Assembly (NCBI RefSeq): GCF_002968575.1
Contig: NZ_PVBM01000002.1
Location: 1-64,000, forward strand
Direction: 5' to 3'
Source of the DNA: Neorhizobium huautlense
GTDB lineage: Bacteria > Pseudomonadota > Alphaproteobacteria > Rhizobiales > Rhizobiaceae
Length of the DNA stretch: 64,000 nucleotides
The notes under the pieces were generated by a model. That model was not told the origin of the DNA. It saw nothing but the letters and a program-made list of their open reading frames with translations, and ran no database searches. Both the position numbers and the translations under genes were made by a program. Below are positions 27,248 through 35,890 of this stretch, piece by piece (position 1 is the first letter of the stretch; each line of letters begins with the position of its first letter).

Positions 27248-27264
27248 TTTAGAACGTTTTGAAA
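27248..27264. promoter_or_regulatory. Candidate Irr box (iron control element)
   Basis: TTTAGAA-CGT-TTTGAAA. The left half matches the rhizobial Irr ICE consensus TTTAGAA-N3-TTCTAAA exactly; the right half has two differences. It lies 84 bases before the imelysin ATG and after the end of rsmB, so it can only serve the iron-type operon. Reading the minus strand, possible -10 elements (TAAACT, TAGATC) overlap or abut it, which would suit repression. Confidence 0.5.
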
Positions 27265-27297
27265 GAAGGAGAGGCCGTTTCGCCTTGCCGGCTCCGT

Positions 27298-28587
27298 TCA
27301 ACGCTTTCGCTGCATCCGGCAGAAAAAGAAACCGTCGGTATCGGTGCTTGCGGGGGTGAGCGTGACGGAGAGATGATCCTTCGATCGTGGCAGAGGAGCA
27401 TCCTTTCCGAACGCCTGCTCCCATTGCGGCTCGGTCGGTACCACCGAAAACTGCGGGTTATCCGCGCAGAAACGGGCTGTCTGCCGGTCGTTCTCTTCCG
27501 GCAGGATCGAGCAGGTGACGTAGAGCAACGCGCCGCCCGGCTTCACGAAGGCTGCCGCTTCCGTCAGCGCCTCCTGCTGTTGTGCGATGCGCTCGTCCAG
27601 GTTTTTGGGCGTCAGGCGCCATTTCGTGTCCGGACGCCGGCGCCATGTTCCCGTGCCGGTGCAAGGCGCATCGACAAGAACCGCATCGATTTTCCCTCTC
27701 AGGGGCTCGAGCTGACGTGCGTCGTCATGGACCTGCACGTTGCGGGTGCCGGCTCGGCGCAGCCGTTCGATGATCGGAGCGAGCCGCTTGCGGTCGGCGT
27801 CATAGGCGTGGATCTGCCCCTTGTTGTGCATCGCGGCCGCCATGGCGAGGGTCTTGCCGCCGCCGCCGGCGCAATAGTCGAGAACCTGGTCATGTTCGCC
27901 CGGCTGCACGAGCTCGGCGACGATCTGCGATCCTTCGTCCTGAACTTCGAACCACCCTTTTTGGAACGAAAGCTCGGCGGTGACGTTGGGCAGACGGGAT
28001 GCTCCTTCGCCGGCGGCAATCCGAATGCCGTTGCGGGCGATGCGCGCGGGTTTGGCACCTGAGCGTTCCAGCGCCTTTACGACCTTCTCTCGCGACGCCT
28101 TCAGGGTATTGGCGCGGAGATCGAGGGTCGGCCGGCCGTTGAGGGCCTTGGCCTCGACAAGCCAGTCCTCGCCGAAATTGGCTTCGAAGGATGGCTGTAT
28201 CCAGTCCGGGATGTCGCCCTGAACATGGAGCGGCGCATCCTCGAGATTGCGGGAGGCAAGTGCCGAAAGGTTCGCCTCGGTAAGAGCAGGCGGCGCAAAG
28301 CGGTCATCGGCGAACTCGGCATGCAGGGCCTCGGGCGAGAGGCCCCATTGCCGGATGAGGACCGCATAGGCGAGAGCAGTCGGGCTCTCGTCGTCCATGA
28401 TCCAGGCATGCGAGAGCCGCATCCTCAAGGCGTCATAGACGATGTTTCCGACAGCTGCGCGATCGCCCGAGCCGGCAAAACGGTGTGCGAGGCCCCAATC
28501 CTTGAGGGCGTCGGCGACAGGGCGCTTCCGCGTCTCTATATCGGACAGAACCTCGATGGCTCCGGCCACTCGTCCGCCTAGTCGCAT
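27298..28587 (-). CDS. rsmB: 16S rRNA (cytosine-C5) methyltransferase, RsmB/NOP family
   Basis: Methylates C967 (E. coli numbering) of 16S rRNA with S-adenosylmethionine. An N-terminal NusB-like helical domain (about 1-140) precedes the Rossmann methyltransferase domain. VLDYCAGGGGKTLAMA binds SAM, and the two catalytic cysteines are in DAPCTGTGTW (about 306-315) and YVTCSILPEEN (about 354-364). Length 429 fits the RsmB branch. It stands apart from the usual fmt partner, so the assignment relies on domain layout and could be another RsmB-like enzyme. Confidence 0.9.
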   Translation of the reverse strand: MRLGGRVAGAIEVLSDIETRKRPVADALKDWGLAHRFAGSGDRAAVGNIVYDALRMRLSHAWIMDDESPTALAYAVLIRQWGLSPEALHAEFADDRFAPPALTEANLSALASRNLEDAPLHVQGDIPDWIQPSFEANFGEDWLVEAKALNGRPTLDLRANTLKASREKVVKALERSGAKPARIARNGIRIAAGEGASRLPNVTAELSFQKGWFEVQDEGSQIVAELVQPGEHDQVLDYCAGGGGKTLAMAAAMHNKGQIHAYDADRKRLAPIIERLRRAGTRNVQVHDDARQLEPLRGKIDAVLVDAPCTGTGTWRRRPDTKWRLTPKNLDERIAQQQEALTEAAAFVKPGGALLYVTCSILPEENDRQTARFCADNPQFSVVPTEPQWEQAFGKDAPLPRSKDHLSVTLTPASTDTDGFFFCRMQRKR

Positions 28588-28670
28588 GTCGCTCTCCGTG
28601 TCGGTTGCACCCGTATGGGAGGGCTCCTAGCCGCGATTGCTCCGAAGAGCAAGAGGTGGGTCGCTGAGGC

Positions 28671-29081
28671 TCAGCCGTCGATCTCTTTCAGGCCCTTGCC
28701 GGCGATCTTCTGGGTGCCGGCGTCGACGATCTGATAACAGACCTGCGCGGTGCCGGAGCTGACCATGCCGATGTTCTTAGCGGCGGCCTTGGAAACGTCG
28801 ATCACGCGTCCGCGGATGAATGGTCCGCGGTCATTGATCCGTACCACGACGCTCTTGCCGTTGCGCTTGTTCGTCACCTTTACTTTGGTGCCGAAAGGCA
28901 GCGAGCGATGAGCGGCGGTGAGTAGCGAAGCGTTCATCCGTTCACCGGATGCCGTCTTGGAAGTCAGAGCGTACCAGGATGCGTGACCGCACCCGGGCGC
29001 AGCATTGGCCTGCGCGGAGCCGAGAAGTGCAAAAGAAGCAGTTGCGGCCACGGCGAAAGTCGAGCGTCGAATTGTTGTCAA
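28671..29081 (-). CDS. RlpA-like septal-ring lytic transglycosylase (double-psi beta-barrel)
   Basis: An exported protein with a signal peptide ([20 protein letters not shown], cleavage near ANA) and an RlpA double-psi barrel: [35 protein letters not shown] and [22 protein letters not shown]. This core cleaves glycan strands lacking stem peptides in RlpA. No SPOR domain is present and no lipobox, so it is a soluble, minimal form of about 136 residues. I prefer TTG 29081, which places the signal at the N-terminus and has GGGG upstream; the alternative ATG 29174 would add 31 residues that do not look like a signal. Confidence 0.85.
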   Translation of the reverse strand: MTTIRRSTFAVAATASFALLGSAQANAAPGCGHASWYALTSKTASGERMNASLLTAAHRSLPFGTKVKVTNKRNGKSVVVRINDRGPFIRGRVIDVSKAAAKNIGMVSSGTAQVCYQIVDAGTQKIAGKGLKEIDG

Positions 29082-29464
29082 GTCGGTCGTCCCCGTTCGA
29101 TTGGTCCCTGCACGTTGCGTGCAAGAATGGCTAAGCGGGGCCAAAAGTGGCGGAAAAGTGGGACTTCTGATCACGGAATATTACGGGCTGTAACATTTGT
29201 GATTGCAATTTTGCCGAATCGTTTAAGAAGCCAGCTAACGTTTTCCGGAAGAAAACCTTTAAAAACAGGCAGAAGGGGGAAAGCTATTCCTGAACGGTTG
29301 CGCCGTCTCAGGCGTTCACGAAAATCGCGGAAAAAAATTTGTTGCGATGCAAGATTCTTTGCCTCATTTGGGCAAATAATGTGGCGAGTTGCCGTAGGCC
29401 TTAAGAAATAATAACCGCTAGGATGGCTAAAGATGGAATTTTCACCCGTTTCAAAATGGGAAAA
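29082..29464. other. Gene-poor stretch upstream of the RlpA gene
   Basis: About 380 bases, more AT-rich than the surroundings (around 29320-29460). It contains a perfect palindrome at 29109-29123 (TGCACG-TTG-CGTGCA) 28 bases before the RlpA TTG start, which could be an operator or a leader hairpin. At 29438-29468 an interrupted inverted repeat (AATTTTCACCC ... GGGAAAATT) could end transcription of the SDR gene. No family-like protein is seen in any frame. A small RNA cannot be excluded. Confidence 0.45.
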
Positions 29465-30337
29465 TTATCCTCTCCACCGGCCCGTCGACCACATGTCGGC
29501 AAGTGACATGCGGTAGTTCGGGAAGCGGAACTGGAACCCCGACGCGCGGATTTTGGCATTGGAAACGCGCTTGTTGGCTCCGTAAAAGGACCGGGCCATG
29601 GGAGTCATGTCGGCCGTTTCGAAGTCCTGTTCCGGAGGGGGCTCGACACCCATCAGCCGGGCGGCTTCGATGATGACGTCCTGCGGCGGACCGGGCTCGT
29701 CATCCGTGACGTTATAGATTCCTTCCATCTCGCGCTTCGCGAGGAACAAGGCGGCGCCGCCGATGTCTTCGACACGGATCCGGTTGAAGACTTGGTCTTT
29801 CTTTATGATGCGCCGCGCCGTGCCGCGCGCAAGATTGACGAAGGCGTTGCGGCCCGGTCCGTAAATTCCTGCAAGCCGCAGGATTGCCACCGGTATGCCG
29901 CCGCCTTTGCCCTCGGAGATCCAGGCTTCCTCGGTATCGACCCGCTCGATCGAGCGGCCGAGGATCGGGCTGCCGGGCGTCTCCTCGGTCACCCAGCCTC
30001 CTCCGTGGTCGCCGTAGACGCCGACGGTGGAGAGGTAGCCGATCCATTGAAGCTTCGGGCAAAGTTCGCGGAGCTGTCTCGCGAGGAGTTTCAGCAACGG
30101 GTCACCTTCCTTGCCAGGCGGAATGGACTGAACGAGATGCGTAACCTCCCTCAGTTCGATCAGGAGTTCGTTGCTGAAGGCACTGCCGTCGAAGACGAAT
30201 GCATGGATGTCTTTGGTTGCGAGATCCTGCGCCTTTTCGGTGCTCCTCGCGGTGCCGGAAACCCGCGCGCCTTCCGTCTTGAAGGTCTCGGCAATTGCCT
30301 GGCCGGAATAACCGCATCCGAAAATCATTACACGCAT
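29465..30337 (-). CDS. NAD(P)-binding SDR / epimerase-like protein (YeeZ type)
   Basis: A 290-residue extended short-chain dehydrogenase with the Rossmann glycine motif FGCGYSGQ at about 6-13, YLSTVGVYGDHGG with the catalytic-type Ser/Thr and Tyr, and LRLAGIYGPGRN. This pattern is that of the YeeZ-like nucleotide-sugar epimerase group, whose substrates are unknown. ATG 30337 overlaps the queG stop by one base and has GGGAG eight bases upstream, so it is coupled to queG. The chosen start drops eight residues of a longer frame. Confidence 0.85.
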   Translation of the reverse strand: MRVMIFGCGYSGQAIAETFKTEGARVSGTARSTEKAQDLATKDIHAFVFDGSAFSNELLIELREVTHLVQSIPPGKEGDPLLKLLARQLRELCPKLQWIGYLSTVGVYGDHGGGWVTEETPGSPILGRSIERVDTEEAWISEGKGGGIPVAILRLAGIYGPGRNAFVNLARGTARRIIKKDQVFNRIRVEDIGGAALFLAKREMEGIYNVTDDEPGPPQDVIIEAARLMGVEPPPEQDFETADMTPMARSFYGANKRVSNAKIRASGFQFRFPNYRMSLADMWSTGRWRG

Positions 30338-31512
30338 CAGGCCACTCCCGCCAATTTCCATTCGTCCACCACCTCGGGCTCGTCCTCAAGAAGGTGTTTC
30401 TGCGCAAATCGCAGGAATTCGTCGGCAGGCATCAGGCGTTTCAGAGCCCATATGACCATGCCCCGCACCGCCGGCGAAGGGTCGTCCGCAAGCTCGCGGC
30501 AACGCTCAACCAGCGAGGCATCGCCGGAATTGCCGGCGGCGATCAGCACGTTGCGAATGAAGCGGTCCCGGCCGATCCGCTTTACCGGAGAGCCGCTGAA
30601 GAAGGTGCGGAAGGTCGGATCGTCCAAGGTCAACAGAAATGAGATTGACGGTTCCTTCAGGTCCTCCCGGGCCTTCAGCTTCATTTCCGATGCGCTTGCC
30701 GCGAACTTGTTCCAGGGACACGCGGCCAGGCAATCATCGCAACCATAGATGCGGTTGCCGATAAGCGATCGGAATTCCGCATCGATCGGCCCCTTGTGCT
30801 CGATGGTAAGATAAGAAATGCAGCGACGTGCATCGAGCCGATAAGGTGCCGGGAAGGCGGCGGTCGGGCAGGCGTCAAGACAGGCGCGGCAGGAGCCGCA
30901 ATGGTCGGCCTCCGGCGCATCCGGCAGAAGGTCGGCCGTCGTGAACAGGCTGCCGAGGAAGAGCCAGGAGCCGTGGGTGCGGCTGACGAGATTGGTATGC
31001 TTGCCCTGCCATCCAAGTCCGGCCGCTTCCGCCAGCGGCTTTTCCATGACAGGAGCCGTATCGACGAAGACTTTGACGTCCTCGCCGGCGCGGGCGGCGA
31101 AGCGCGTGGCGATTTCCTTCAGCCGGCCCTTGATGATGTCGTGATAGTCGCGGTTGCGGGCATAGACGGAGATCGCCGCTTTATCGGGCTTCTCAAGAAT
31201 GCCGCGTGGATCTTCCTCCGGCCCGTAGTTGAGGCCGAACATGACGATCGACCGTACCTCCGACCAGAGTACTTTCGGGTCGGCGCGCCGTTCGCGGGTC
31301 TCAGCCATCCATTCCATCGTGGCATGGTGACCATCAGCCAGAAAGGCGCCGAGCCGTTCGGGAGCTCTGGGAATGCTGTCGGAGCCGGTGATGCGGCAGA
31401 GGTCGAAGCCCTGCGCGGCCGCCTCCTCGCGGACGAAGGCGGTCAGCTTCTCCCGCCGCCTCCGTGCCTTGTCCTCCTCTCGCGCCGTGGCTTCAGAAAT
31501 CAAGGTCCGCAT
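30337..31512 (-). CDS. queG: Epoxyqueuosine reductase
   Basis: Reduces epoxyqueuosine to queuosine at tRNA position 34, using cobalamin and two [4Fe-4S] clusters. The cluster motifs are [12 protein letters not shown] (about 202-213) and [10 protein letters not shown] (about 257-266). The catalytic region includes [23 protein letters not shown], and a C-terminal HEAT-like part ([15 protein letters not shown]) binds tRNA. I choose ATG 31512, inside the end of the GST gene (20-base overlap); the open frame reaches 31551. Downstream it is coupled to the SDR gene. Confidence 0.94.
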   Translation of the reverse strand: MRTLISEATAREEDKARRRREKLTAFVREEAAAQGFDLCRITGSDSIPRAPERLGAFLADGHHATMEWMAETRERRADPKVLWSEVRSIVMFGLNYGPEEDPRGILEKPDKAAISVYARNRDYHDIIKGRLKEIATRFAARAGEDVKVFVDTAPVMEKPLAEAAGLGWQGKHTNLVSRTHGSWLFLGSLFTTADLLPDAPEADHCGSCRACLDACPTAAFPAPYRLDARRCISYLTIEHKGPIDAEFRSLIGNRIYGCDDCLAACPWNKFAASASEMKLKAREDLKEPSISFLLTLDDPTFRTFFSGSPVKRIGRDRFIRNVLIAAGNSGDASLVERCRELADDPSPAVRGMVIWALKRLMPADEFLRFAQKHLLEDEPEVVDEWKLAGVA

Positions 31513-32185
31513 AGTGAGATACCGGAGTGATGCCGCGGATGCGTTCGGCAAGCAGCGGCCGGAAGGAGGGGCGGGACTTCAGACGCTGATACCAATCCTT
31601 GGCCACCGGCGTTTCGGCCCATTCGATTTCGCCGAGGTAGTCGAGCACCGAGATGGAGGCCGCGGCGGCAAGGTCTGCGTAACTCAATCGATCCCCTGCG
31701 AGCCAGGGCCGCGAGCCTGCGAGCCACGAGAGATATTTCATGTGCTGCCTGATATTGGCGCGCGAGGTGCGCAGCACTTTGGAATCCGGTGCACCGCCGC
31801 CCTGGGCGGCCGTCATCTGCAGCTTGTAGATTCGCTCGCGGGTCAGAGGACGCGTCACGTCCTGTTCCATCTTCTGGAGGAACCATTCCGTCAACCGGCG
31901 GATCTCGGCGCGCTGCCATGGGTCTTCGGCGAGCAGCCGGCGGTCGCGCTTCAAGACGCCATGCGTCTCATCCAGAAATTCCAAGAGCACGGAAGGGCCA
32001 CAAAGTACTCTCATGCTGTCGTCCACATAGACGGGAAGGGTGCCCGCCGGATTGAGCGTCAGGAATTCGCGACGCTTTTCCCAGGGCTGCTCTTCGACCA
32101 GATCCGCCTGAAACCCGTATTCGGCCAGAATCAGCCGGACGAAGCGGGAGGCCGAAGACATGGAGTGATGGTAGAGAGTGGGCAT
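31493..32185 (-). CDS. Glutathione S-transferase family protein
   Basis: A 230-residue GST. The thioredoxin-like N-domain begins [22 protein letters not shown] and contains [12 protein letters not shown] with the cis-Pro and [13 protein letters not shown], the glutathione gamma-glutamyl contact. The C-domain is all helical with [17 protein letters not shown], the N-capping box. Substrates unknown. It is first in a run with queG and the SDR gene, overlapping queG. It is divergent from uppP. Confidence 0.9.
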   Translation of the reverse strand: MPTLYHHSMSSASRFVRLILAEYGFQADLVEEQPWEKRREFLTLNPAGTLPVYVDDSMRVLCGPSVLLEFLDETHGVLKRDRRLLAEDPWQRAEIRRLTEWFLQKMEQDVTRPLTRERIYKLQMTAAQGGGAPDSKVLRTSRANIRQHMKYLSWLAGSRPWLAGDRLSYADLAAAASISVLDYLGEIEWAETPVAKDWYQRLKSRPSFRPLLAERIRGITPVSHYADLDF

Positions 32186-32341
32186 GGATATTTGAACTTC
32201 ACGAACATTGTCTAGGAAGGGTAAGGCTGCTTTACGCGCCCGCCTGACATATGACAGCTATATGGATTTGGTAGGGCCAAGACAAGCAATGGCTCATAGA
32301 GTGCTTAAAACTGCCCTTATCTACTCAATAAAGGATTAAGA

Positions 32342-33148
32342 ATGGCGGATCAGTCCATTATCAGCGCCCTCGTTCTTGGCTTGATCGAGGGGCTCACGGA
32401 GTTTCTTCCCGTATCGTCCACCGCCCACGTTCTGCTAGCCGGCCATTTTCTCGGTTTTCAATCTCCAGGCAACACATTCGCCGTATTGATCCAGCTGGGT
32501 GCGATCCTGGCGATCCTGCTCGTTTATTTCCGCAAGCTGCTGCAGATCGCCACCGACCTGCCCAGCAGCGCAAAGGCCCGAGGTTTTGTCGCAACCGTCC
32601 TCATCGCCTTCCTGCCTGCGGCCGTCATCGGCGCTCTGGCGCATGATTTCATCAAGACGGTTCTCTTCGAAACACCGATGCTGATCTGCGTGGTGCTGAT
32701 TCTCGGGGGGCTTGTGCTGCTGGCGGTCGACAAGATCAAGTTCCGGCCGGTCTATCACGACGTGATGGACTATCCGCCGTCGCTCGCGTTCAAGATCGGG
32801 CTTTTCCAATGCCTTGCGATGGTTCCAGGCACGTCTCGTTCAGGCGCGACCATCGTAGGCGCGCTGCTTCTCGGCGCCGACAAGCGTTCGGCAGCGGAGT
32901 TTTCCTTCTTCCTCGCCATGCCGACCATGCTCGGCGCGTTCACGTTGGATCTCTATAAGAACCGCGCAGCGTTGAGCTTCGATGACGGCGCGGTAATTGC
33001 CGTGGGGTTTATCGCCGCTTTCGCCACCGCCCTCATCGTCGTGCGCTCCCTCTTGGATTTTGTATCGAGCCGAGGTTATGCGCCCTTCGCCTGGTGGCGG
33101 ATCATCGTCGGCGTCGCAGGCCTGATCGCGCTTCTCCTGGTAGCATGA
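32342..33148 (+). CDS. uppP: Undecaprenyl-diphosphatase (BacA/UppP)
   Basis: An integral membrane phosphatase of 268 residues with about eight helices that recycles undecaprenyl pyrophosphate to the monophosphate for peptidoglycan and polysaccharide synthesis. Both active-site motifs are intact: [17 protein letters not shown] (12-28) and [17 protein letters not shown] (about 161-177). AAGGATTAAG is the ribosome site. A bidirectional hairpin follows. This is the phosphatase called BacA in E. coli, not the peptide transporter of rhizobia with the same name. Confidence 0.97.
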   Translation: MADQSIISALVLGLIEGLTEFLPVSSTAHVLLAGHFLGFQSPGNTFAVLIQLGAILAILLVYFRKLLQIATDLPSSAKARGFVATVLIAFLPAAVIGALAHDFIKTVLFETPMLICVVLILGGLVLLAVDKIKFRPVYHDVMDYPPSLAFKIGLFQCLAMVPGTSRSGATIVGALLLGADKRSAAEFSFFLAMPTMLGAFTLDLYKNRAALSFDDGAVIAVGFIAAFATALIVVRSLLDFVSSRGYAPFAWWRIIVGVAGLIALLLVA

Positions 33149-33155
33149 ACGAAAA

Positions 33156-33177
33156 AAGGCGGCCCAGAGGCCGCCTT
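33156..33177 (-). terminator. Intrinsic terminator between uppP and the small exported gene
   Basis: AAGGCGGCC, loop CAGA, GGCCGCCTT: a perfect 9-bp stem. On the minus strand it is followed by TTTTTTC, making a strong terminator for the small gene ending at 33197. On the plus strand no T-run follows, so it is weaker for uppP. Confidence 0.85.
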
Positions 33178-33196
33178 GCATCCGGATCAGGTTACC

Positions 33197-33349
33197 TTAG
33201 TGCTGGATGGACGCCGTGCTGCACGGGTCGACGCCATAGGCCGGCGCGCATCCGCTCTTGGTGGCTGCGTCTGTCTTCGGGGCCATGAAGGAGCCCGCCA
33301 GGATGATCAGTGCAGCGCATGCAAAAAAGAGCGCGATGGGCTTGCCCAT
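33197..33349 (-). CDS. Small exported protein, 50 residues
   Basis: The protein has a signal-like hydrophobic helix (about 5-20) and a short mature part with two cysteines, GCAPAYGVDPCSTAS (Cys 34 and 43), which could form one disulphide. ATG 33349 has AAAGG about 11 bases upstream. A strong terminator follows directly, and its presence supports a real gene. Function unknown; the shape is that of small rhizobial secreted or membrane peptides. Confidence 0.7.
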   Translation of the reverse strand: MGKPIALFFACAALIILAGSFMAPKTDAATKSGCAPAYGVDPCSTASIQH

Positions 33350-33534
33350 GAAGGAATGCCTTTCCAAGGATGGTTTGATCGTCACGATTGAATGTCTTGT
33401 TGGGAGGCGAGCTTTATTGCTCGCATTCAAGGAATTCAATAAAGGATTTTGCTGAATCCGGCGTTAACGCCACTGCATTGGTCTGTGCGGCCTTTGTGCC
33501 ACATCTCATGCTCGAAAGATAAGCCAAAACAAAA

Positions 33535-33561
33535 GACTGCTCGCTTTTTAGGCGAGCAGTC
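33535..33561 (-). terminator. Intrinsic terminator of the NDUFA9-like gene
   Basis: GACTGCTCGC, 7-base loop, GCGAGCAGTC: a perfect 10-bp stem. On the minus strand it is followed by TTTTGTTTT, the classic pattern, 47 bases after the stop at 33608. Confidence 0.88.
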
Positions 33562-33607
33562 GGTCTTTCCGCAAGGGTAAGTAAAGTCTCGGCAAGGCAA
33601 AGAAAAA

Positions 33608-34588
33608 TCAGGCGGCCCGGCCAGACCCGGTATATTGGCCCTGCGGGCGATATTGCACGAGGTAGGATGGCAGGATGGATGTGGCGAGCGTCGGACGGAT
33701 GCCCATCCCCTGAAGCGTACGGCCTTCCTTGGCGGCGGCCTCGGAAACGACGTTATCGACCTTGAGCAGCTTCACCTGATCGCTGGTAATCGGCGGCTTC
33801 ACGAAGGGAATGAGCGACGCGATGCTGCCGATCAGCGACGCAATGCCGAAAGGCAGCGAGACCAAGGCATTGGAGCGGTTGGTAATACGCAGCATCGTCT
33901 CGAGACATTCGCGGAAGGTCATGACCTCAGGGCCGCCCAGCTCATAGATCTTACCGGGGGCTATCGTGCCGTCCACCGAACGGGCAACGGCCTCGGCGAC
34001 ATCTTCGACATAGACCGGCTGGAATTTTGTCCTGCCGCCGCCCACAAGCGGAAGCGCCGGGAAGACCTTCGCCATCGCGGCGAACTTGTTGAAGAAGCTG
34101 TCTTCATGGCCGAACATGATCGACGGGCGCAGGATGACGGCATCCGGAAGGAGCGACAGGATCGTCGCCTCAGCGCGCGCCTTCGTGCGGGCGTAGGAGG
34201 AAGGGGAGTTCGAATCGGCGCCGATCGCGGAGATATGCGTGAGCTTGGCGCCGGCCGCCTGGGCGGCTTCCGCGATCGAGCGGGCTCCGAAATCCTGGAC
34301 GGCATCGAAGGTGTTGCGCCCTGACTCGAACATGATCCCGACGCAGTTCACCACATGAGAAGCGCCTTCGACGGCCCGGAAGATCGACTGACGGTAACGC
34401 AGGTTCGCCTGTACGAGCGCGATCTGGCCGACGTAACCGGCCGGCAGAAGGAAACCTGCAAGATCGGGACGGCGCACTGCGACCCGCACTCGATAGCCCC
34501 GCCTGACGAGCGTTCTGACCACGTGCCGCCCGACGAACCCGGATCCTCCGAAGACGGTGACGAGGGGCGGAAGGTTACTGACGGTCAT
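33608..34588 (-). CDS. NDUFA9-like NAD(P)-binding protein (complex I accessory type)
   Basis: A 326-residue atypical short-chain dehydrogenase of the NDUFA9 / YlbE-like group. The dinucleotide motif is VFGGSGFVGRHV (about 11-22), followed by THISAIGADSNSPSSYARTKARAE, where the Tyr and Lys of the active site are kept, and FQPVYVEDVAEAVA. In mitochondria NDUFA9 is an accessory subunit of complex I; the bacterial role may be quinone or lipid related. A terminator lies downstream. Between uppP and DUF1330 it seems to be in a core-genome setting. Confidence 0.88.
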   Translation of the reverse strand: MTVSNLPPLVTVFGGSGFVGRHVVRTLVRRGYRVRVAVRRPDLAGFLLPAGYVGQIALVQANLRYRQSIFRAVEGASHVVNCVGIMFESGRNTFDAVQDFGARSIAEAAQAAGAKLTHISAIGADSNSPSSYARTKARAEATILSLLPDAVILRPSIMFGHEDSFFNKFAAMAKVFPALPLVGGGRTKFQPVYVEDVAEAVARSVDGTIAPGKIYELGGPEVMTFRECLETMLRITNRSNALVSLPFGIASLIGSIASLIPFVKPPITSDQVKLLKVDNVVSEAAAKEGRTLQGMGIRPTLATSILPSYLVQYRPQGQYTGSGRAA

Positions 34589-34690
34589 GACATGCTCCGG
34601 GAGCCGATTGGAAGGGTTGAATGGTCTTTAGCCGAATCGTGGCAGAGGTGGAAGTACCCACACTGCCGCATCGCTTTTGGTTTCGAGGCG

Positions 34691-34978
34691 TCAGATGCCT
34701 TCGACCACCACCAGTTCCCCATCCGCCGCTTCCTGGCGGATTTTCGCGGCAATCTGGTATTCCGGCGAGTTATAGCAGTCTATCGCGGCCTGCGCCGAAG
34801 GGAATTCGAGCACCACATTGCGCGCCCGCGCCTTGCCTTCCAGTTCGGTGAACGGACCGCCGCGGGCAAGTGGCTTCGCGCCGTACTTCTCGAAGGGGGC
34901 CTTCGTCGCGGCAACGTAATCCTTGTAACGTTCCGGATCGCGGATATCGATGCGGGCGATCCAGTATCCCTTGGCCAT
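34691..34978 (-). CDS. DUF1330 family protein
   Basis: A 95-residue dimeric alpha-beta barrel (ferredoxin-like) protein: GYWIARIDIRDPERYKDYVAA, FEKYGAKPLARGG, VVLEFPSAQAAIDCYNSPEYQ. DUF1330 members have no established reaction. TTGGAGGAA precedes the ATG. It lies between the NDUFA9-like gene and the DsbA-like gene in the same direction, with 178 bases upstream that contain three GATCAA motifs but no gene. Confidence 0.9.
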   Translation of the reverse strand: MAKGYWIARIDIRDPERYKDYVAATKAPFEKYGAKPLARGGPFTELEGKARARNVVLEFPSAQAAIDCYNSPEYQIAAKIRQEAADGELVVVEGI

Positions 34979-35156
34979 GAGAATTCCTCCAATACGGTGC
35001 GAAAAAGCTGGCTTCGATCAAATTGCGCGGCAAGTCAATATGATCAAAGCCGGCAAGGCATATAGCCGCCGCGCAAAGGTCTTTAGGCCGTGTGGACGAA
35101 TTTGATCAAGCATGGGCCAGTGGCGAACGATGGGGCGAAAGTTGCGGACCGCTTTG

Positions 35157-35798
35157 TTAGGCAGACCGAGCGACACCCGCAGCTTTACGGATGGCCGATG
35201 CAATCTCGTCTTCGCTGCGTCCTCCGTTGATGGCGATGTGTCCGCCGAAGACGAAGTGAGGAACTGACCTGACCCCTGCCGCCATCGACCGGGCCGCCTC
35301 CTGCTCGACACGTCTGTGTTGCTCAGGATCGAGCGCGATCGCCCGGGCTTCTTCGCGGTCGAAGCCATAGGCCACGGCGATATCCGCGAGGACATCGGCG
35401 TCTGAGACGTTCTTTGCTTCCAGAAAATGCGCATGGGTGATCGCGACCGCAAGCTGATGCTGCGTACCTCGATCTCGCGCCGCAAGGATCAGCCCGTGCG
35501 CTGCCTGCGTCCTGTAAGTCCAAGGCTGACGGCTGAGATCGAGGTCGAGGCCGGAAGCCCGCGCTTCCGCCTCAGGTCGCGCAAACGACGCCTTCGGATC
35601 GATCACGCCATAGCGCGAGCGGAGAAGATCGGGAATGTAGAGACCCTCCGCCGGCGCATCGGGAAGCAGAAGGACCGGGTATTGGCGGATATCCACGTCC
35701 AGCTCAGGGAAACGTTCCGCCAAGACCTTATCGAGACGGTGATGGCCGATGATGCACCAAGGGCAGGTGATCTCGGTGTGCAGATCGATTTGTAGCAT
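35157..35798 (-). CDS. DsbA-family (FrnE-like) oxidoreductase
   Basis: A 213-residue thioredoxin-fold protein with an inserted helical domain and no signal peptide, so cytoplasmic. The active site is CPWC at 12-15 (ITCPWCIIG) and the cis-Pro loop is GVRSVPHFVFGG near 178-189. The closest type is FrnE / 2-hydroxychromene-2-carboxylate isomerase-like. AAGGATAACAG precedes the ATG. It may begin the group of genes (DsbA-like, SDR, HxlR) that appears inserted between DUF1330 and pyrF. Confidence 0.9.
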   Translation of the reverse strand: MLQIDLHTEITCPWCIIGHHRLDKVLAERFPELDVDIRQYPVLLLPDAPAEGLYIPDLLRSRYGVIDPKASFARPEAEARASGLDLDLSRQPWTYRTQAAHGLILAARDRGTQHQLAVAITHAHFLEAKNVSDADVLADIAVAYGFDREEARAIALDPEQHRRVEQEAARSMAAGVRSVPHFVFGGHIAINGGRSEDEIASAIRKAAGVARSA

Positions 35799-35890
35799 CT
35801 GTTATCCTTCGGTCCGTCGAGCGTGCAACTCCGGCGCTATCGGGAGCACACGCTCTCCTAGACTAAATGAGTTCTTCCTGCCCGGCCTGT

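Noticed and set aside
34355-35065. 236-codon plus-strand frame across the NDUFA9-like and DUF1330 genes
   Set aside because: It covers two recognised genes on the opposite strand and resembles no family.
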